Source of the DNA: VRUE01 sp963703895
GTDB lineage: Bacteria; Actinomycetota; Thermoleophilia; Solirubrobacterales; 70-9
Assembly: GCA_963703895.1 (NCBI GenBank)
Contig: CAVPFX010000003.1
Location: 806,001 to 870,000, forward strand
Direction of reading: 5' to 3'
DNA length: 64,000 bases
Shown: positions 43,675-51,020 of the stretch, piece after piece
How positions within the stretch are numbered: the stretch's first letter is position 1
Layout: each line of letters opens with the position of its first letter
The notes under the pieces: generated by a model
Told to the model about the DNA's origin: nothing
Seen by the model: only the letters and a program-made list of their open reading frames with translations
Databases searched by the model: none
Translations under genes and position numbers: made by a program

Positions 43675-44481
43675 CTAGAGACAGGGGCGCCAGGGGGCGG
43701 CGAAGAGGTCGTAGGACTTGCCGACGGCGCTGAAGCCGATCGCCTCCGCCTCACCACAGTAAGCGGACGGTTCGAGTTCGTACTCGGCCTCGAAGACCGC
43801 CTTGCCCGCGCTAACGAACGGCTGGTACATCCCACACTCGTCGTACTGGAAGCACTGCTCGACGATCGCGAAGTCGAAGGCGCTGAGCAACTGCCGTACC
43901 TGGCCGCCGTCGTTCTTCAGCGCAACCGCCATGCCGCGGGCGTGCACTTGACGCGCCACCCAGCGGTTGAAGCGCAGCTGCGCGGCGGCGCCGGTCGGAA
44001 AGCCGGTCTCGTTTTCCCAGCCGGCGATGTTGTCGGGCTCGACCGCGTCGAATCGCTTGCGCGCACAGATGTCGAAGCGATGCCTGAGCGCCCCGGCGAA
44101 CAAGTGGAAACGGCGAATGTCGAGCCAGCGCTCATCGGGAAAGCCTTCGTAGCGCCGGCCGATCACGGAGCGCGGAAACGAGTCGGCGTCCGGCCGGTAG
44201 CTCTCCCAGCTGCCGACGTCGAGGTAACAGACCACGTGGCGTCCCAGCCCGTGCAGCCGCCGCACGACGCTCGCCGGCGTTTCGAAACCGTCGACGTCGT
44301 AGACCACGGCATCGACGTCGGTGTCGATCTCGCCCTGGAGCTGCCACTGCCATGGCTGGACGGTGGGAGCCGGATGCCAACGCGCCTGCGCCGGGCCGCA
44401 GACGAGCAACCCCAGACAAACGGCAAGCACGGCGGCGGCTGAGAAGCGATGCGGGCCCAGGGACCGAGGATAGGCAGCCAC
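43675..44481 (-). CDS. Secreted endo-alpha-1,4-polygalactosaminidase-like hydrolase (GH114)
   Basis: 268 residues from GTG 44481, with a signal peptide (LAVCLGLLVCGPAQA) and a TIM-barrel GH114 domain. Family phrases are WQWQLQGEID, VYDVDGFETPASVV, VCYLDVGSWESYRPD, FDAVEPDNIAGWEN and VALKNDGGQV; the Asp and Glu in these are the candidate catalytic acids. GH114 acts on amino-sugar exopolysaccharides such as polygalactosamine. It converges on the peptidoglycan amidase, hinting at extracellular glycan degradation. Confidence 0.88.
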   Translation of the reverse strand: MAAYPRSLGPHRFSAAAVLAVCLGLLVCGPAQARWHPAPTVQPWQWQLQGEIDTDVDAVVYDVDGFETPASVVRRLHGLGRHVVCYLDVGSWESYRPDADSFPRSVIGRRYEGFPDERWLDIRRFHLFAGALRHRFDICARKRFDAVEPDNIAGWENETGFPTGAAAQLRFNRWVARQVHARGMAVALKNDGGQVRQLLSAFDFAIVEQCFQYDECGMYQPFVSAGKAVFEAEYELEPSAYCGEAEAIGFSAVGKSYDLFAAPWRPCL

Positions 44482-44510
44482 ACCCGCGGACCCGACTTCG
44501 TAGCATCGAC

Positions 44511-44945
44511 GTGGTGATCTACCTGCTTCGACATGGCGACGCGGAGGAAGGCATGGGTGACGACGCGGCGCGGCGGCTCACTGCCAAGGGGGAGCGCCAG
44601 GCACGGGCCGCGGGCGCGGCGCTCGTCGCCATGGGGATCAAGCCCGATACCTGTCTGGCGAGTCCCAAGGTCCGCGCTACCGACACCGCTAAGTTGGCCT
44701 GCGAGACACTCGACCTTGAGCCGGAAATCGCCGAGGCGTTGCGCGGTGGTCCCTTTGACTCGACCGACCTGGCCGCTGGCCGGGGTGACGTTCTCCTCGT
44801 CGGCCACGAGCCCGACTTCTCCTCTGAGGTCGCCCGCCTCACCGGTGCCCACGTGAAGCTGCGCAAGGGTGGGCTGGCAGCGGTGGACGGAGGAACCCTC
44901 GTCGCCCTACTGCGCCCAAACGACCTCGCCGCGATCGCCGGATAG
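44511..44945 (+). CDS. SixA-like phosphohistidine phosphatase
   Basis: 144 residues of the histidine phosphatase superfamily: the RHG motif near the start (VIYLLRHGDAEEG), CLASPKVRATDTA, and the second catalytic His in LVGHEPDFSSEV. SixA proteins dephosphorylate phosphohistidine on signalling proteins. The GTG at 44511 begins the fold; another GTG follows at once. It diverges from the GH114 gene. Confidence 0.88.
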   Translation: MVIYLLRHGDAEEGMGDDAARRLTAKGERQARAAGAALVAMGIKPDTCLASPKVRATDTAKLACETLDLEPEIAEALRGGPFDSTDLAAGRGDVLLVGHEPDFSSEVARLTGAHVKLRKGGLAAVDGGTLVALLRPNDLAAIAG

Positions 44946-45014
44946 GCGATTTCCCGCGAAACGTCGGTTAGTGTCTTCGCGACCTATCCGATGCAGGGAG
45001 AAACGAGGGGTTAG

Positions 45015-45536
45015 ATGGCGTACGAAATGCAGATCCGGGGAAGTCAGGACCGGGTGAAGGTCCGCAGTCCCTGGGCGGCGGCGCTGCTGCCGTTCATCAC
45101 GCTCGGCATCTACCACTTGGTCTGGTGGTACCGGATCAATCGCGAGCTGCGCGACTACGGCAAGGCGAAGGGGTACGACCTCGGCCAGAACCCGACCAAC
45201 TCCCTCCTCGCCCTGTTCCCGGGCGGGCTGATCCTCGTGCCGGCGCTGATCACCTACTGGCGCGGCGTCAAGCGCGTCATGGGTGCCTCTCGCCTGGCCG
45301 GCAAGGAGCCGCTCAACGGCTGGATCGCGATCATCCTCTACATCCTGATCGCACCGGCGCTCTGGGCTTACGTCCAAGTCGAGCTGAACAAGGTCTGGGA
45401 AGCCGAAGCCGACACGATCGAGGGCGAACTTGCGCCCCCGGCGCCGGCCGACCCGCTCCCCCCGGCCATGCCCGAGCAGCCGCAGGCGACCGAGCCTCCG
45501 GCTGGCGATCCGCCCCCGGCGGGGCCGACGGCCTGA
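45015..45536 (+). CDS. DUF4234 domain membrane protein
   Basis: 173 residues. After a short N-terminus, RSPWAAALLPFITLGIYHLV then WWYRINREL is the DUF4234 signature; two or three hydrophobic helices follow. The last 40 residues are a Pro-rich tail, probably cytoplasmic and disordered. The role is unknown. It is followed 7 bp later by a VOC protein. Confidence 0.82.
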   Translation: MAYEMQIRGSQDRVKVRSPWAAALLPFITLGIYHLVWWYRINRELRDYGKAKGYDLGQNPTNSLLALFPGGLILVPALITYWRGVKRVMGASRLAGKEPLNGWIAIILYILIAPALWAYVQVELNKVWEAEADTIEGELAPPAPADPLPPAMPEQPQATEPPAGDPPPAGPTA

Positions 45537-45543
45537 CCGACTC

Positions 45544-45969
45544 GTGAAGCAGCGCGTCAGCCTGATCACGCTCGGCACGGGCGACCTCGGGCGGGCGCGC
45601 CGCTTCTACGAAGCGCTCGGTTGGACCACCAGCGCTAAGCCGGACGATGACGTGGTCTTCTTCCAGGCGGGCGGCGGCATGGTCGTCGCCCTCTGGGACC
45701 GGGTCCGCCTCGCCGAGGACAGCTGCGTGGAGGACAACGGTGGCTGGGGCGGCGTGACGTTGGCGCTCAACTTCGGCTCGCCGGCTGAGGTCGACGCGGT
45801 GATCGAGGAAGCGCGCAAGGCCGGCGCCACGATCGGCCGCGAGCCGGCCGAAGCCTTCTGGGGCGGCTACACCGCGCTCTTCATCGACCCCGACGGCCAT
45901 CCATGGGAGGTCGCCCACAACCCACACTGGACGATCACCGAGGACGGCGGTGTCGAACTTGGCGGATAG
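45544..45969 (+). CDS. VOC (glyoxalase/dioxygenase fold) family protein
   Basis: 141 residues with the two-motif VOC fold: SLITLGTGDLGRARRFYEAL, then IDPDGHPWEVAHNP near the end. Such proteins bind a metal and act as glyoxalases, dioxygenases or resistance proteins; which applies here is unclear. GTG 45544 is the start. Its stop overlaps the start of the next acetyltransferase by 20 bp. Confidence 0.88.
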   Translation: MKQRVSLITLGTGDLGRARRFYEALGWTTSAKPDDDVVFFQAGGGMVVALWDRVRLAEDSCVEDNGGWGGVTLALNFGSPAEVDAVIEEARKAGATIGREPAEAFWGGYTALFIDPDGHPWEVAHNPHWTITEDGGVELGG

Positions 45970-46747
45970 CCGGCTCGAGCCAGCCCACCTCAACCTCGTC
46001 GACAGCTCGCGCCAGTTCTTCGAGCTCGATCCCAACGCCGCGATCGAGGCCGAGCCGGGCTGGCTCTTCGGCGCCGGCAGCGCCACCCACCCGGTGATCT
46101 CCAACGCTGCCTTTCGCCGCGACGACAGCATCGACGCCGAGGACTTCATCGCCCGCGCCGGGGAGTTCTTCGCCGCCCGCGACCGGGGGTTCAGCATCTG
46201 GGTCAGGGCGGGCCAGGCGTCGGACGACGACCTCGCCGCCGCTGCCGAGACTGTCGGCTTCCATGCCGTTTTCGAAATGCCGGAGATGCTGCTCGGCAGC
46301 GAGCTGGCGGCGGAGCCGCTCCCCGCCGGGGCGGAGCTGCGCCGGCTGGGCACAGAAGACGAAGCTCCCGACTTTTGGAAGGTGGCGAAGGAGGCCTACG
46401 CGAGCAACGGCTTCCCGCCCGAGGTCTTCGCCGGCTACACCGACCACTCCGGCCTGCTCGCCGAGAACGTCGTCGCCTTCATCGTCTACCTGGACGACGA
46501 GCCGGCGAGCATCGCGATGACGATCGTCAGCCACGGCGTCGCCGGCATCTACTGGGTCGGCAGCACAGAGCGGGCGCGCGCCCAGGGCCTCGGCCGAGCC
46601 GTCACCGTGGCGGCGACGAACGCTGGTCTCGGCCTCGGCGCCGAGATCGCCTCGCTGCAGGCATCGCCGATGGGCAAGCCGATCTACCTGAAGCTCGGCT
46701 ACGAGACCGCCTTTGAGTACCAGCTGATGATGTCGCCGGCTCCCTGA
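45950..46747 (+). CDS. GNAT family N-acetyltransferase
   Basis: 265 residues, about twice the size of a single GNAT domain. The C-terminal half has the acetyl-CoA loop RARAQGLGRAVTVAATN and the following strand ASLQASPMGKPIYLKLGYE, typical of the fold. The N-terminal half (VRAGQASDDDLAAAAETVGFH) is probably a degenerate GNAT lobe. The start GTG 45950 overlaps the VOC gene, so they share an operon. The substrate is unknown. Confidence 0.85.
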   Translation: MSNLADSRLEPAHLNLVDSSRQFFELDPNAAIEAEPGWLFGAGSATHPVISNAAFRRDDSIDAEDFIARAGEFFAARDRGFSIWVRAGQASDDDLAAAAETVGFHAVFEMPEMLLGSELAAEPLPAGAELRRLGTEDEAPDFWKVAKEAYASNGFPPEVFAGYTDHSGLLAENVVAFIVYLDDEPASIAMTIVSHGVAGIYWVGSTERARAQGLGRAVTVAATNAGLGLGAEIASLQASPMGKPIYLKLGYETAFEYQLMMSPAP

Positions 46748-46782
46748 GCACAGCGCCCGGCGCCATCCCGGGGCTCCAGCCC

Positions 46783-46794
46783 GACTGGCCAGTC
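46783..46794. promoter_or_regulatory. Palindromic operator-like site
   Basis: GACTGGCCAGTC, a perfect 12-bp palindrome, 70 bp upstream of the SDR gene. It resembles the operator-like sites at 3346 and 23315 (same half-site GACTG/CAGTC). Confidence 0.4.
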
Positions 46795-46864
46795 AACCAG
46801 GACCGCGGGTTCCTTGTAGCCTCCCGAGCCGAATTTCACTGAATCCATAAGGAGAGAGCGACTG

Positions 46865-47695
46865 ATGGGACTTCTTGACGGAAAGGCGGCGATCGTCACC
46901 GGATCGGCGCGCGGAATCGGCCGGGCGACGGCCGAGATGTTCGTCGCCGAGGGCGCCAAGGTGCTGATCAACGACCTCGACGCCGACGTCGCCGAGCAGA
47001 CCGCGAGCGAGATCGACGGCGAGACCGCGGTCTTCGCCGGCGACCTGACCAAGCCCGACGCCGCCGACAAGCTCGTCGCCGCCGGGAACGACGCCTTCGG
47101 CGCCGTCGACATCGTCGTCAACAACGCCGGCTACACCTGGGACAGCGTCGCCCACAAGATGACCGACGAGCAGTTCCAGGCGATGATCGACATCCACACC
47201 ATCGTGCCCTTCCGCGTCGCCCGCGCGCTCGCCCCGCACTGGCGCGAGGCGGCCAAGGCCGAGCGCGGCGAAGGCAAGGAGGTCTTCCGCAAGATCGTCA
47301 ACGTCTCCTCGACCTCGGGCATGATGGGCAACGCCGGCCAGGTCAACTACTCGGCGGCAAAGATGGCCGTCGTCGGCATGACCAAAACGCTGGCCAAGGA
47401 GTGGGGCCAGTTCAAGATCAACGTCAACGCCGTCGCCTTCGGCTTCGTCGAAACCCGCCTCACCGCCGCCAAGGAGCAGGGTGGCGAGATGACCGCCCCG
47501 GGCGGCGAGAAGATCGAGCTCGGCATCCCCGAGCAGATGCGGGCGATGGCCTCGGCGATCATCCCGCTCGGCCGTCCCGCCACCCCCGAGGAGGCCTCGG
47601 CTCCGGTGCTCTTCCTCGCCTCGCCCCTCGCCAACTACGTGCACGGCCAGGTGCTCAACGTCACCGGCGGCATGTTCGGGGGGATGTACACCTGA
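46865..47695 (+). CDS. Short-chain dehydrogenase/reductase (FabG-like)
   Basis: 276 residues, classical SDR with ATG 46865 preceded by GGAGAGAG. Motifs are IVTGSARGIGRATAE, NNAGYTWDS, the catalytic Ser in VNVSSTSGMMG, and YSAAKMAV with the Tyr-Lys pair. Typical roles are 3-oxoacyl reduction or oxidation of a secondary alcohol. It is followed, with an overlapping stop, by the Ddn-like gene. Confidence 0.92.
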   Translation: MGLLDGKAAIVTGSARGIGRATAEMFVAEGAKVLINDLDADVAEQTASEIDGETAVFAGDLTKPDAADKLVAAGNDAFGAVDIVVNNAGYTWDSVAHKMTDEQFQAMIDIHTIVPFRVARALAPHWREAAKAERGEGKEVFRKIVNVSSTSGMMGNAGQVNYSAAKMAVVGMTKTLAKEWGQFKINVNAVAFGFVETRLTAAKEQGGEMTAPGGEKIELGIPEQMRAMASAIIPLGRPATPEEASAPVLFLASPLANYVHGQVLNVTGGMFGGMYT

Positions 47696-48177
47696 GCTCC
47701 CAGGCGACAAGTGGCAGGCGTCCGCCCCGCTACCTCGACGTAGCGGATCGGATCTGGCCTGCCACTCGTCGCTTCATGGGTGCCCACACGGCGCTCTACA
47801 AGGCAACCGGAGGACGCCTGGGGCACAAGATCCCGGGCGTCCCCGGCAAGATGCTGCTGCTCGACCACAAGGGGGCGAAGAGCGGCACCGAACGCACCTC
47901 CCCCCTGCTCTACTTCAGGGACGGCGAGAACCTGGTCATCGTCGCCTCCAAGGGCGGCTTCCCCAAGCACCCCGCCTGGTACCACAACCTCAAGGCCAAT
48001 CCGGATACCACGGTCCAGGTCGCCTCGCACCATCTGCCGGTCCACGCCCGCGTCGCCAACCCCGAGGAGCGCGAGCGCCTCTGGCCACTCGCGGTCAAGT
48101 CGTACCACGGCTACGAGGACTACGCCGTGCGCAGCAAGGGCCGCGAAATCCCCCTCGTCATCCTCGAGCCGCGCTGA
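47692..48177 (+). CDS. Ddn-like F420H2-dependent nitroreductase family protein
   Basis: About 161 residues. PGVPGKMLLLDHKGAKSGTER, PLLYFRDGENLVIVASKGG, and PAWYHNLKANPDTTVQV are the hallmarks of deazaflavin (F420)-dependent Ddn/Rv3547-like reductases. The N-terminal part PRYLDVADRIWPATRR also fits that family, but the frame has no ATG, GTG or TTG there. The only candidate is CTG 47692, overlapping the SDR stop as CTGA. An internal ATG 47776 would make a shortened 133-residue form. Co-transcription with the SDR is likely. Confidence 0.8.
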   Translation: MSSQATSGRRPPRYLDVADRIWPATRRFMGAHTALYKATGGRLGHKIPGVPGKMLLLDHKGAKSGTERTSPLLYFRDGENLVIVASKGGFPKHPAWYHNLKANPDTTVQVASHHLPVHARVANPEERERLWPLAVKSYHGYEDYAVRSKGREIPLVILEPR

Positions 48178-48178
48178 G

Positions 48179-48286
48179 AGTAGGGGCACGGCGCCCCTCT
48201 CCCAGAGACCGTCGCGCAGCAGATCGTCTGCCCTGCTTCAGAGCGTGGTCTTTAAGCCTCTGGGAGAGGGGCGCCGTGCCCCTACT
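48179..48286. repeat. Long inverted-repeat element, family A copy 2
   Basis: Perfect 29-bp inverted repeat (arms 48179-48207 and 48258-48286) with a 50-nt interior that begins ACCGTCGCGCAGCAG like the copy at 4980. The arms are similar to, but not the same as, those of copy 1, with paired substitutions. It overlaps the stop of the minus-strand SDR. Confidence 0.85.
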
Positions 48287-49136
48287 TCGGCCGACGCTCC
48301 TCGGCTACGGGGTCGCCACTCTCGCTGGCGATAGCTTGGGGAGGCCAAGGGCCCGCCCAGTTGTCGCGGGCGCCGTCGATCGTGATCGTCGTGCCGGAGA
48401 CGAAGTCACCGGCCGGCGAGGCCAGGTAGGCGACCAGCCAAGCCATCTCCTCGGCCCGGCCGGCGCGACCGATCGGGATCGAGCGCTCGAGGTTGTCGAC
48501 GACGACCTGCGGATACTTGGTCAGCAGCGTCTCGGTGGCGAACTGGCCGGCGGCGAGAGCGCAGGTCCTGATCCCGAAGCGGGCCCACTCGACCGCCAGC
48601 GTCCGCATCATGTTCTCGACCGCGGCGCGGGCAGCGCCCGAGTGCACCATGCCGGGCATGCCGTTATGGGGCGAGAGGGTGACGCTGAGCACCTTGCCGC
48701 CGCCCTGAGGGATGAAGGCCTTGGTCGCCGCCGCGTGGGTCATCAGCCAGGTGCCCTCGACGTTGAGCTCGATCACGGTGCGGAAGCCTTTCGGCGTGAT
48801 CGACTCCGCCGGTGCCAGGAACTGGCCACCGGCGTTATTGAGGAGCACGTCGATCCGCCCGTGGTCGGCCAGCACCCGGTCGAAGAAGCGGTCGACGGCC
48901 TCCTCGTCGCGGATGTCCATCGCCGTGTGCGTGAACGATCCAGCCAGGCCGGCAGCCAGCTCGGCAGTCTCCGCCAGCGGCTCCTCGCGCCGGCCGCAGC
49001 CGACCACGATCGCACCGAGCCGGGCGAGCTCGAGCGCCGTCTCGCGCCCCAAGCCACTGCCGGCGCCAGAGACAACGCAGACCTGTCCCTCGAGCAAACC
49101 CTCCCTGAAGATGCGCGAATGCGGGCTTTCAGACAT
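48282..49136 (-). CDS. SDR family oxidoreductase, 2,4-dienoyl-CoA reductase-like
   Basis: 284 residues. Cofactor motif VVSGAGSGLGRETAL and LLNNAGGQF are present. The usual Tyr of YxxxK is absent: the position reads MVHSGAARAAVENM, as in 2,4-dienoyl-CoA reductases, which use other residues. That supports removal of double bonds at even positions of unsaturated fatty acids. The 3' end overlaps a family A inverted repeat. It diverges from an MBL-fold lactonase-like gene. Confidence 0.8.
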   Translation of the reverse strand: MSESPHSRIFREGLLEGQVCVVSGAGSGLGRETALELARLGAIVVGCGRREEPLAETAELAAGLAGSFTHTAMDIRDEEAVDRFFDRVLADHGRIDVLLNNAGGQFLAPAESITPKGFRTVIELNVEGTWLMTHAAATKAFIPQGGGKVLSVTLSPHNGMPGMVHSGAARAAVENMMRTLAVEWARFGIRTCALAAGQFATETLLTKYPQVVVDNLERSIPIGRAGRAEEMAWLVAYLASPAGDFVSGTTITIDGARDNWAGPWPPQAIASESGDPVAEERRPK

Positions 49137-49182
49137 CGAGGCGCAAGCCTATAGACGGGCGCTCACCGTAACCTCAGCGGCA

Positions 49183-50094
49183 ATGAAGGTCAGCGTAGAG
49201 CCAAAACCACTGCACGAGCCACTGGCCGGCGGTACCCCCGGCGCGACGGTCACGGTCGAGCCGATGGTCGCCGGCCACGTCACCTGGCCGGCGACGATGA
49301 TGGAAAGGCCGGGCGGTCCCTTCGAGACCCTGAAGCTGCTGCGCGCCCTGCTCAGCGGCAACCCCGCCGCCACCGTCCCCTGCCCCGCTTTCCTGATCCG
49401 CCACCCCAGCGCCGGCGCGATCTTGGTCGACACCGGCCTGCACCCCTCGGTCGCCACCGACGGCAAGGAGAACTTCGGCGGCATGGGCAACCGCTTCGGC
49501 AACCCCTCGCTCGAGCCCGGCGAAGACATCCCGTCGCAGCTGCGCAAACGCGGCCTCGACCCCGGCGAGATCCCGATCGTGGTGATGACCCACATGCACA
49601 TCGACCACACCTCGGCGATCTCCGAGTTCCCCAGCTCGACCTTCATCGTCAGCGAGAAGGAGTGGCACGCCGCCGCGACCGGCCCGCGGCCGCTGCTCAA
49701 CGGCTATCGCCGCCCCCACTACGACTATGCCTTCGACTACCGCACGGTCGACTTCGACCGCGCCGGCATCAACTCCTACGCCACCTTCGGCCGCTGCTTC
49801 GACCTCTTCGGCGACGGCTCGCTGCGGCTCGCCTACACCCCGGGCCACAGCGCCGGCCACATGTCGGTGATCGCCCACCTCGGCAAGCGCGACTTCGTGA
49901 TCGGCGGCGACACCACCTACACGCAGGCACAGCTCGACGGCGACGCGCCGCTGGCGCCGCGCCCCTTCGACGAACACAACTATCGCCGCTCGCTGCAGGA
50001 GCTGAAGCTGTTCAAGCGCGAGTACCCAGACGCGATCGTCACCCCGGGCCACGACCCGGAGTTCTTCGCCGGGCTCGACGCCCGCTACGAGTAA
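49183..50094 (+). CDS. MBL-fold hydrolase, N-acyl homoserine lactonase-like
   Basis: 303 residues. The zinc motif THMHIDHTSA is intact, with further ligands in TPGHSAGHMSV, IGGDTTYTQ and VTPGHDPEF, the set seen in AiiA/AhlD-type lactonases. It may open acyl-homoserine or other lactones or act on another ester; secretion signals are absent. ATG 49183 begins MKVSVEPK; earlier open frame is antisense to the SDR. It ends at the family C inverted-repeat element. Confidence 0.85.
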   Translation: MKVSVEPKPLHEPLAGGTPGATVTVEPMVAGHVTWPATMMERPGGPFETLKLLRALLSGNPAATVPCPAFLIRHPSAGAILVDTGLHPSVATDGKENFGGMGNRFGNPSLEPGEDIPSQLRKRGLDPGEIPIVVMTHMHIDHTSAISEFPSSTFIVSEKEWHAAATGPRPLLNGYRRPHYDYAFDYRTVDFDRAGINSYATFGRCFDLFGDGSLRLAYTPGHSAGHMSVIAHLGKRDFVIGGDTTYTQAQLDGDAPLAPRPFDEHNYRRSLQELKLFKREYPDAIVTPGHDPEFFAGLDARYE

Positions 50095-50099
50095 CGGCC

Positions 50100-50266
50100 T
50101 AGTAGGCATTGGCGAAACCCGCGTGTGCGGACTGGCGAGCGCCGGACCAAGCGGGGCAAGGACGCAGGGAGGCCGAATAGCAGCGCTATTCGGCCGACTG
50201 AGGACGCCGTACCGCGCAGTGTCCGCCGCCGCCAGACGTGCGCGGGGGTTTCGCCAATGCCTACTA
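50100..50266. repeat. Branched inverted-repeat element, family C
   Basis: 167-nt element closing with a 21-bp stem (50100-50120 against 50246-50266; the pairing continues past a 2-nt bulge). Inside is a second perfect stem, GGCCGAATAG/CTATTCGGCC at 50171-50195 with a 5-nt loop, and further pairing of GCGGAC with GTCCGC. It fills the gap between two convergent genes. Confidence 0.8.
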
Positions 50267-50968
50267 CTAGCGCGAGCCGCTGAGCTCGTCGTACATCGCC
50301 CGCACCGGGGCGAAGATCTGCTGCGCGACCTCGAGCTGGCGCTCGCGGGTCGGCGCCTCCTCGGTCGGGAAGTGCAGCGGCTCGCCAAACTGCACGGTCA
50401 CCTTGGGGAAGCTGAGCCGCTTCCAGCGGCGCACCTTCTCCGAGCCCTGGATCGCGACCGGCACCACCGGCGCCCCCGATTCGAGCGCGATGCGGCCTAT
50501 CCCCGGCTTGACCTCTTTCAGCTTGCCGCTCCGCGAGCGACCACCCTCGGCGTAGACGAGCAGCATCCCGCCCTGCTCGAGGATCGTGTCGGCGGTCTCG
50601 ATCGCCTCCTCGTCGTGGTGGCCACGCCGCACCGGAAACACGCCGCCGTGCTTGTAGACATAGGTGAGCACCGGCGGGCCGAACATCTGCGACTTGGCCA
50701 TGAAGCGCACCTTGCGGCGAAGGTAGAGGCCGACGAAGAAGTGGTCCATCTGGCTGAAGTGGTTGGGGGCGAGGATCAGAGCGCCCTGCTTGGGCACGTT
50801 CTCGACCCCGATCGCGCGCACCCGGTAGATCAGCAGGGTCGGCAGCGAGAGGATGATGCGCACAAAGGCGTAGGTCCAGCCGACCCCTTTGCGGGCGGCG
50901 GCATGGAACTGGTCGAAGTACTCCGCCGGACGATCGTCCTTGTAGGTCTGTGGCTTCATGTCTGCCAT
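50267..50968 (-). CDS. 1-acyl-sn-glycerol-3-phosphate acyltransferase (PlsC family)
   Basis: 233 residues. Acyltransferase motif I NHFSQMD (His-x4-Asp) and motif III AEGGRSRSG are present, with a hydrophobic segment near residue 45 (FVRIILSLPTLLIYRV). It would add the second acyl chain in phospholipid synthesis at the membrane. ATG 50968 is used; the longer frame contains only low-information residues. A glycerol kinase gene lies upstream on the same strand, a pathway-relevant neighbour. Confidence 0.88.
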   Translation of the reverse strand: MADMKPQTYKDDRPAEYFDQFHAAARKGVGWTYAFVRIILSLPTLLIYRVRAIGVENVPKQGALILAPNHFSQMDHFFVGLYLRRKVRFMAKSQMFGPPVLTYVYKHGGVFPVRRGHHDEEAIETADTILEQGGMLLVYAEGGRSRSGKLKEVKPGIGRIALESGAPVVPVAIQGSEKVRRWKRLSFPKVTVQFGEPLHFPTEEAPTRERQLEVAQQIFAPVRAMYDELSGSR

Positions 50969-51020
50969 GGCGCGACGGCCGCCGGCCGTCGCTACGCGGT
51001 ACCCCCGCCCGCGGCGAGGG

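Noticed and set aside
48282..49136. Broken SDR because the catalytic Tyr is missing
   Set aside because: 2,4-dienoyl-CoA reductases naturally lack it and the rest of the protein is complete.
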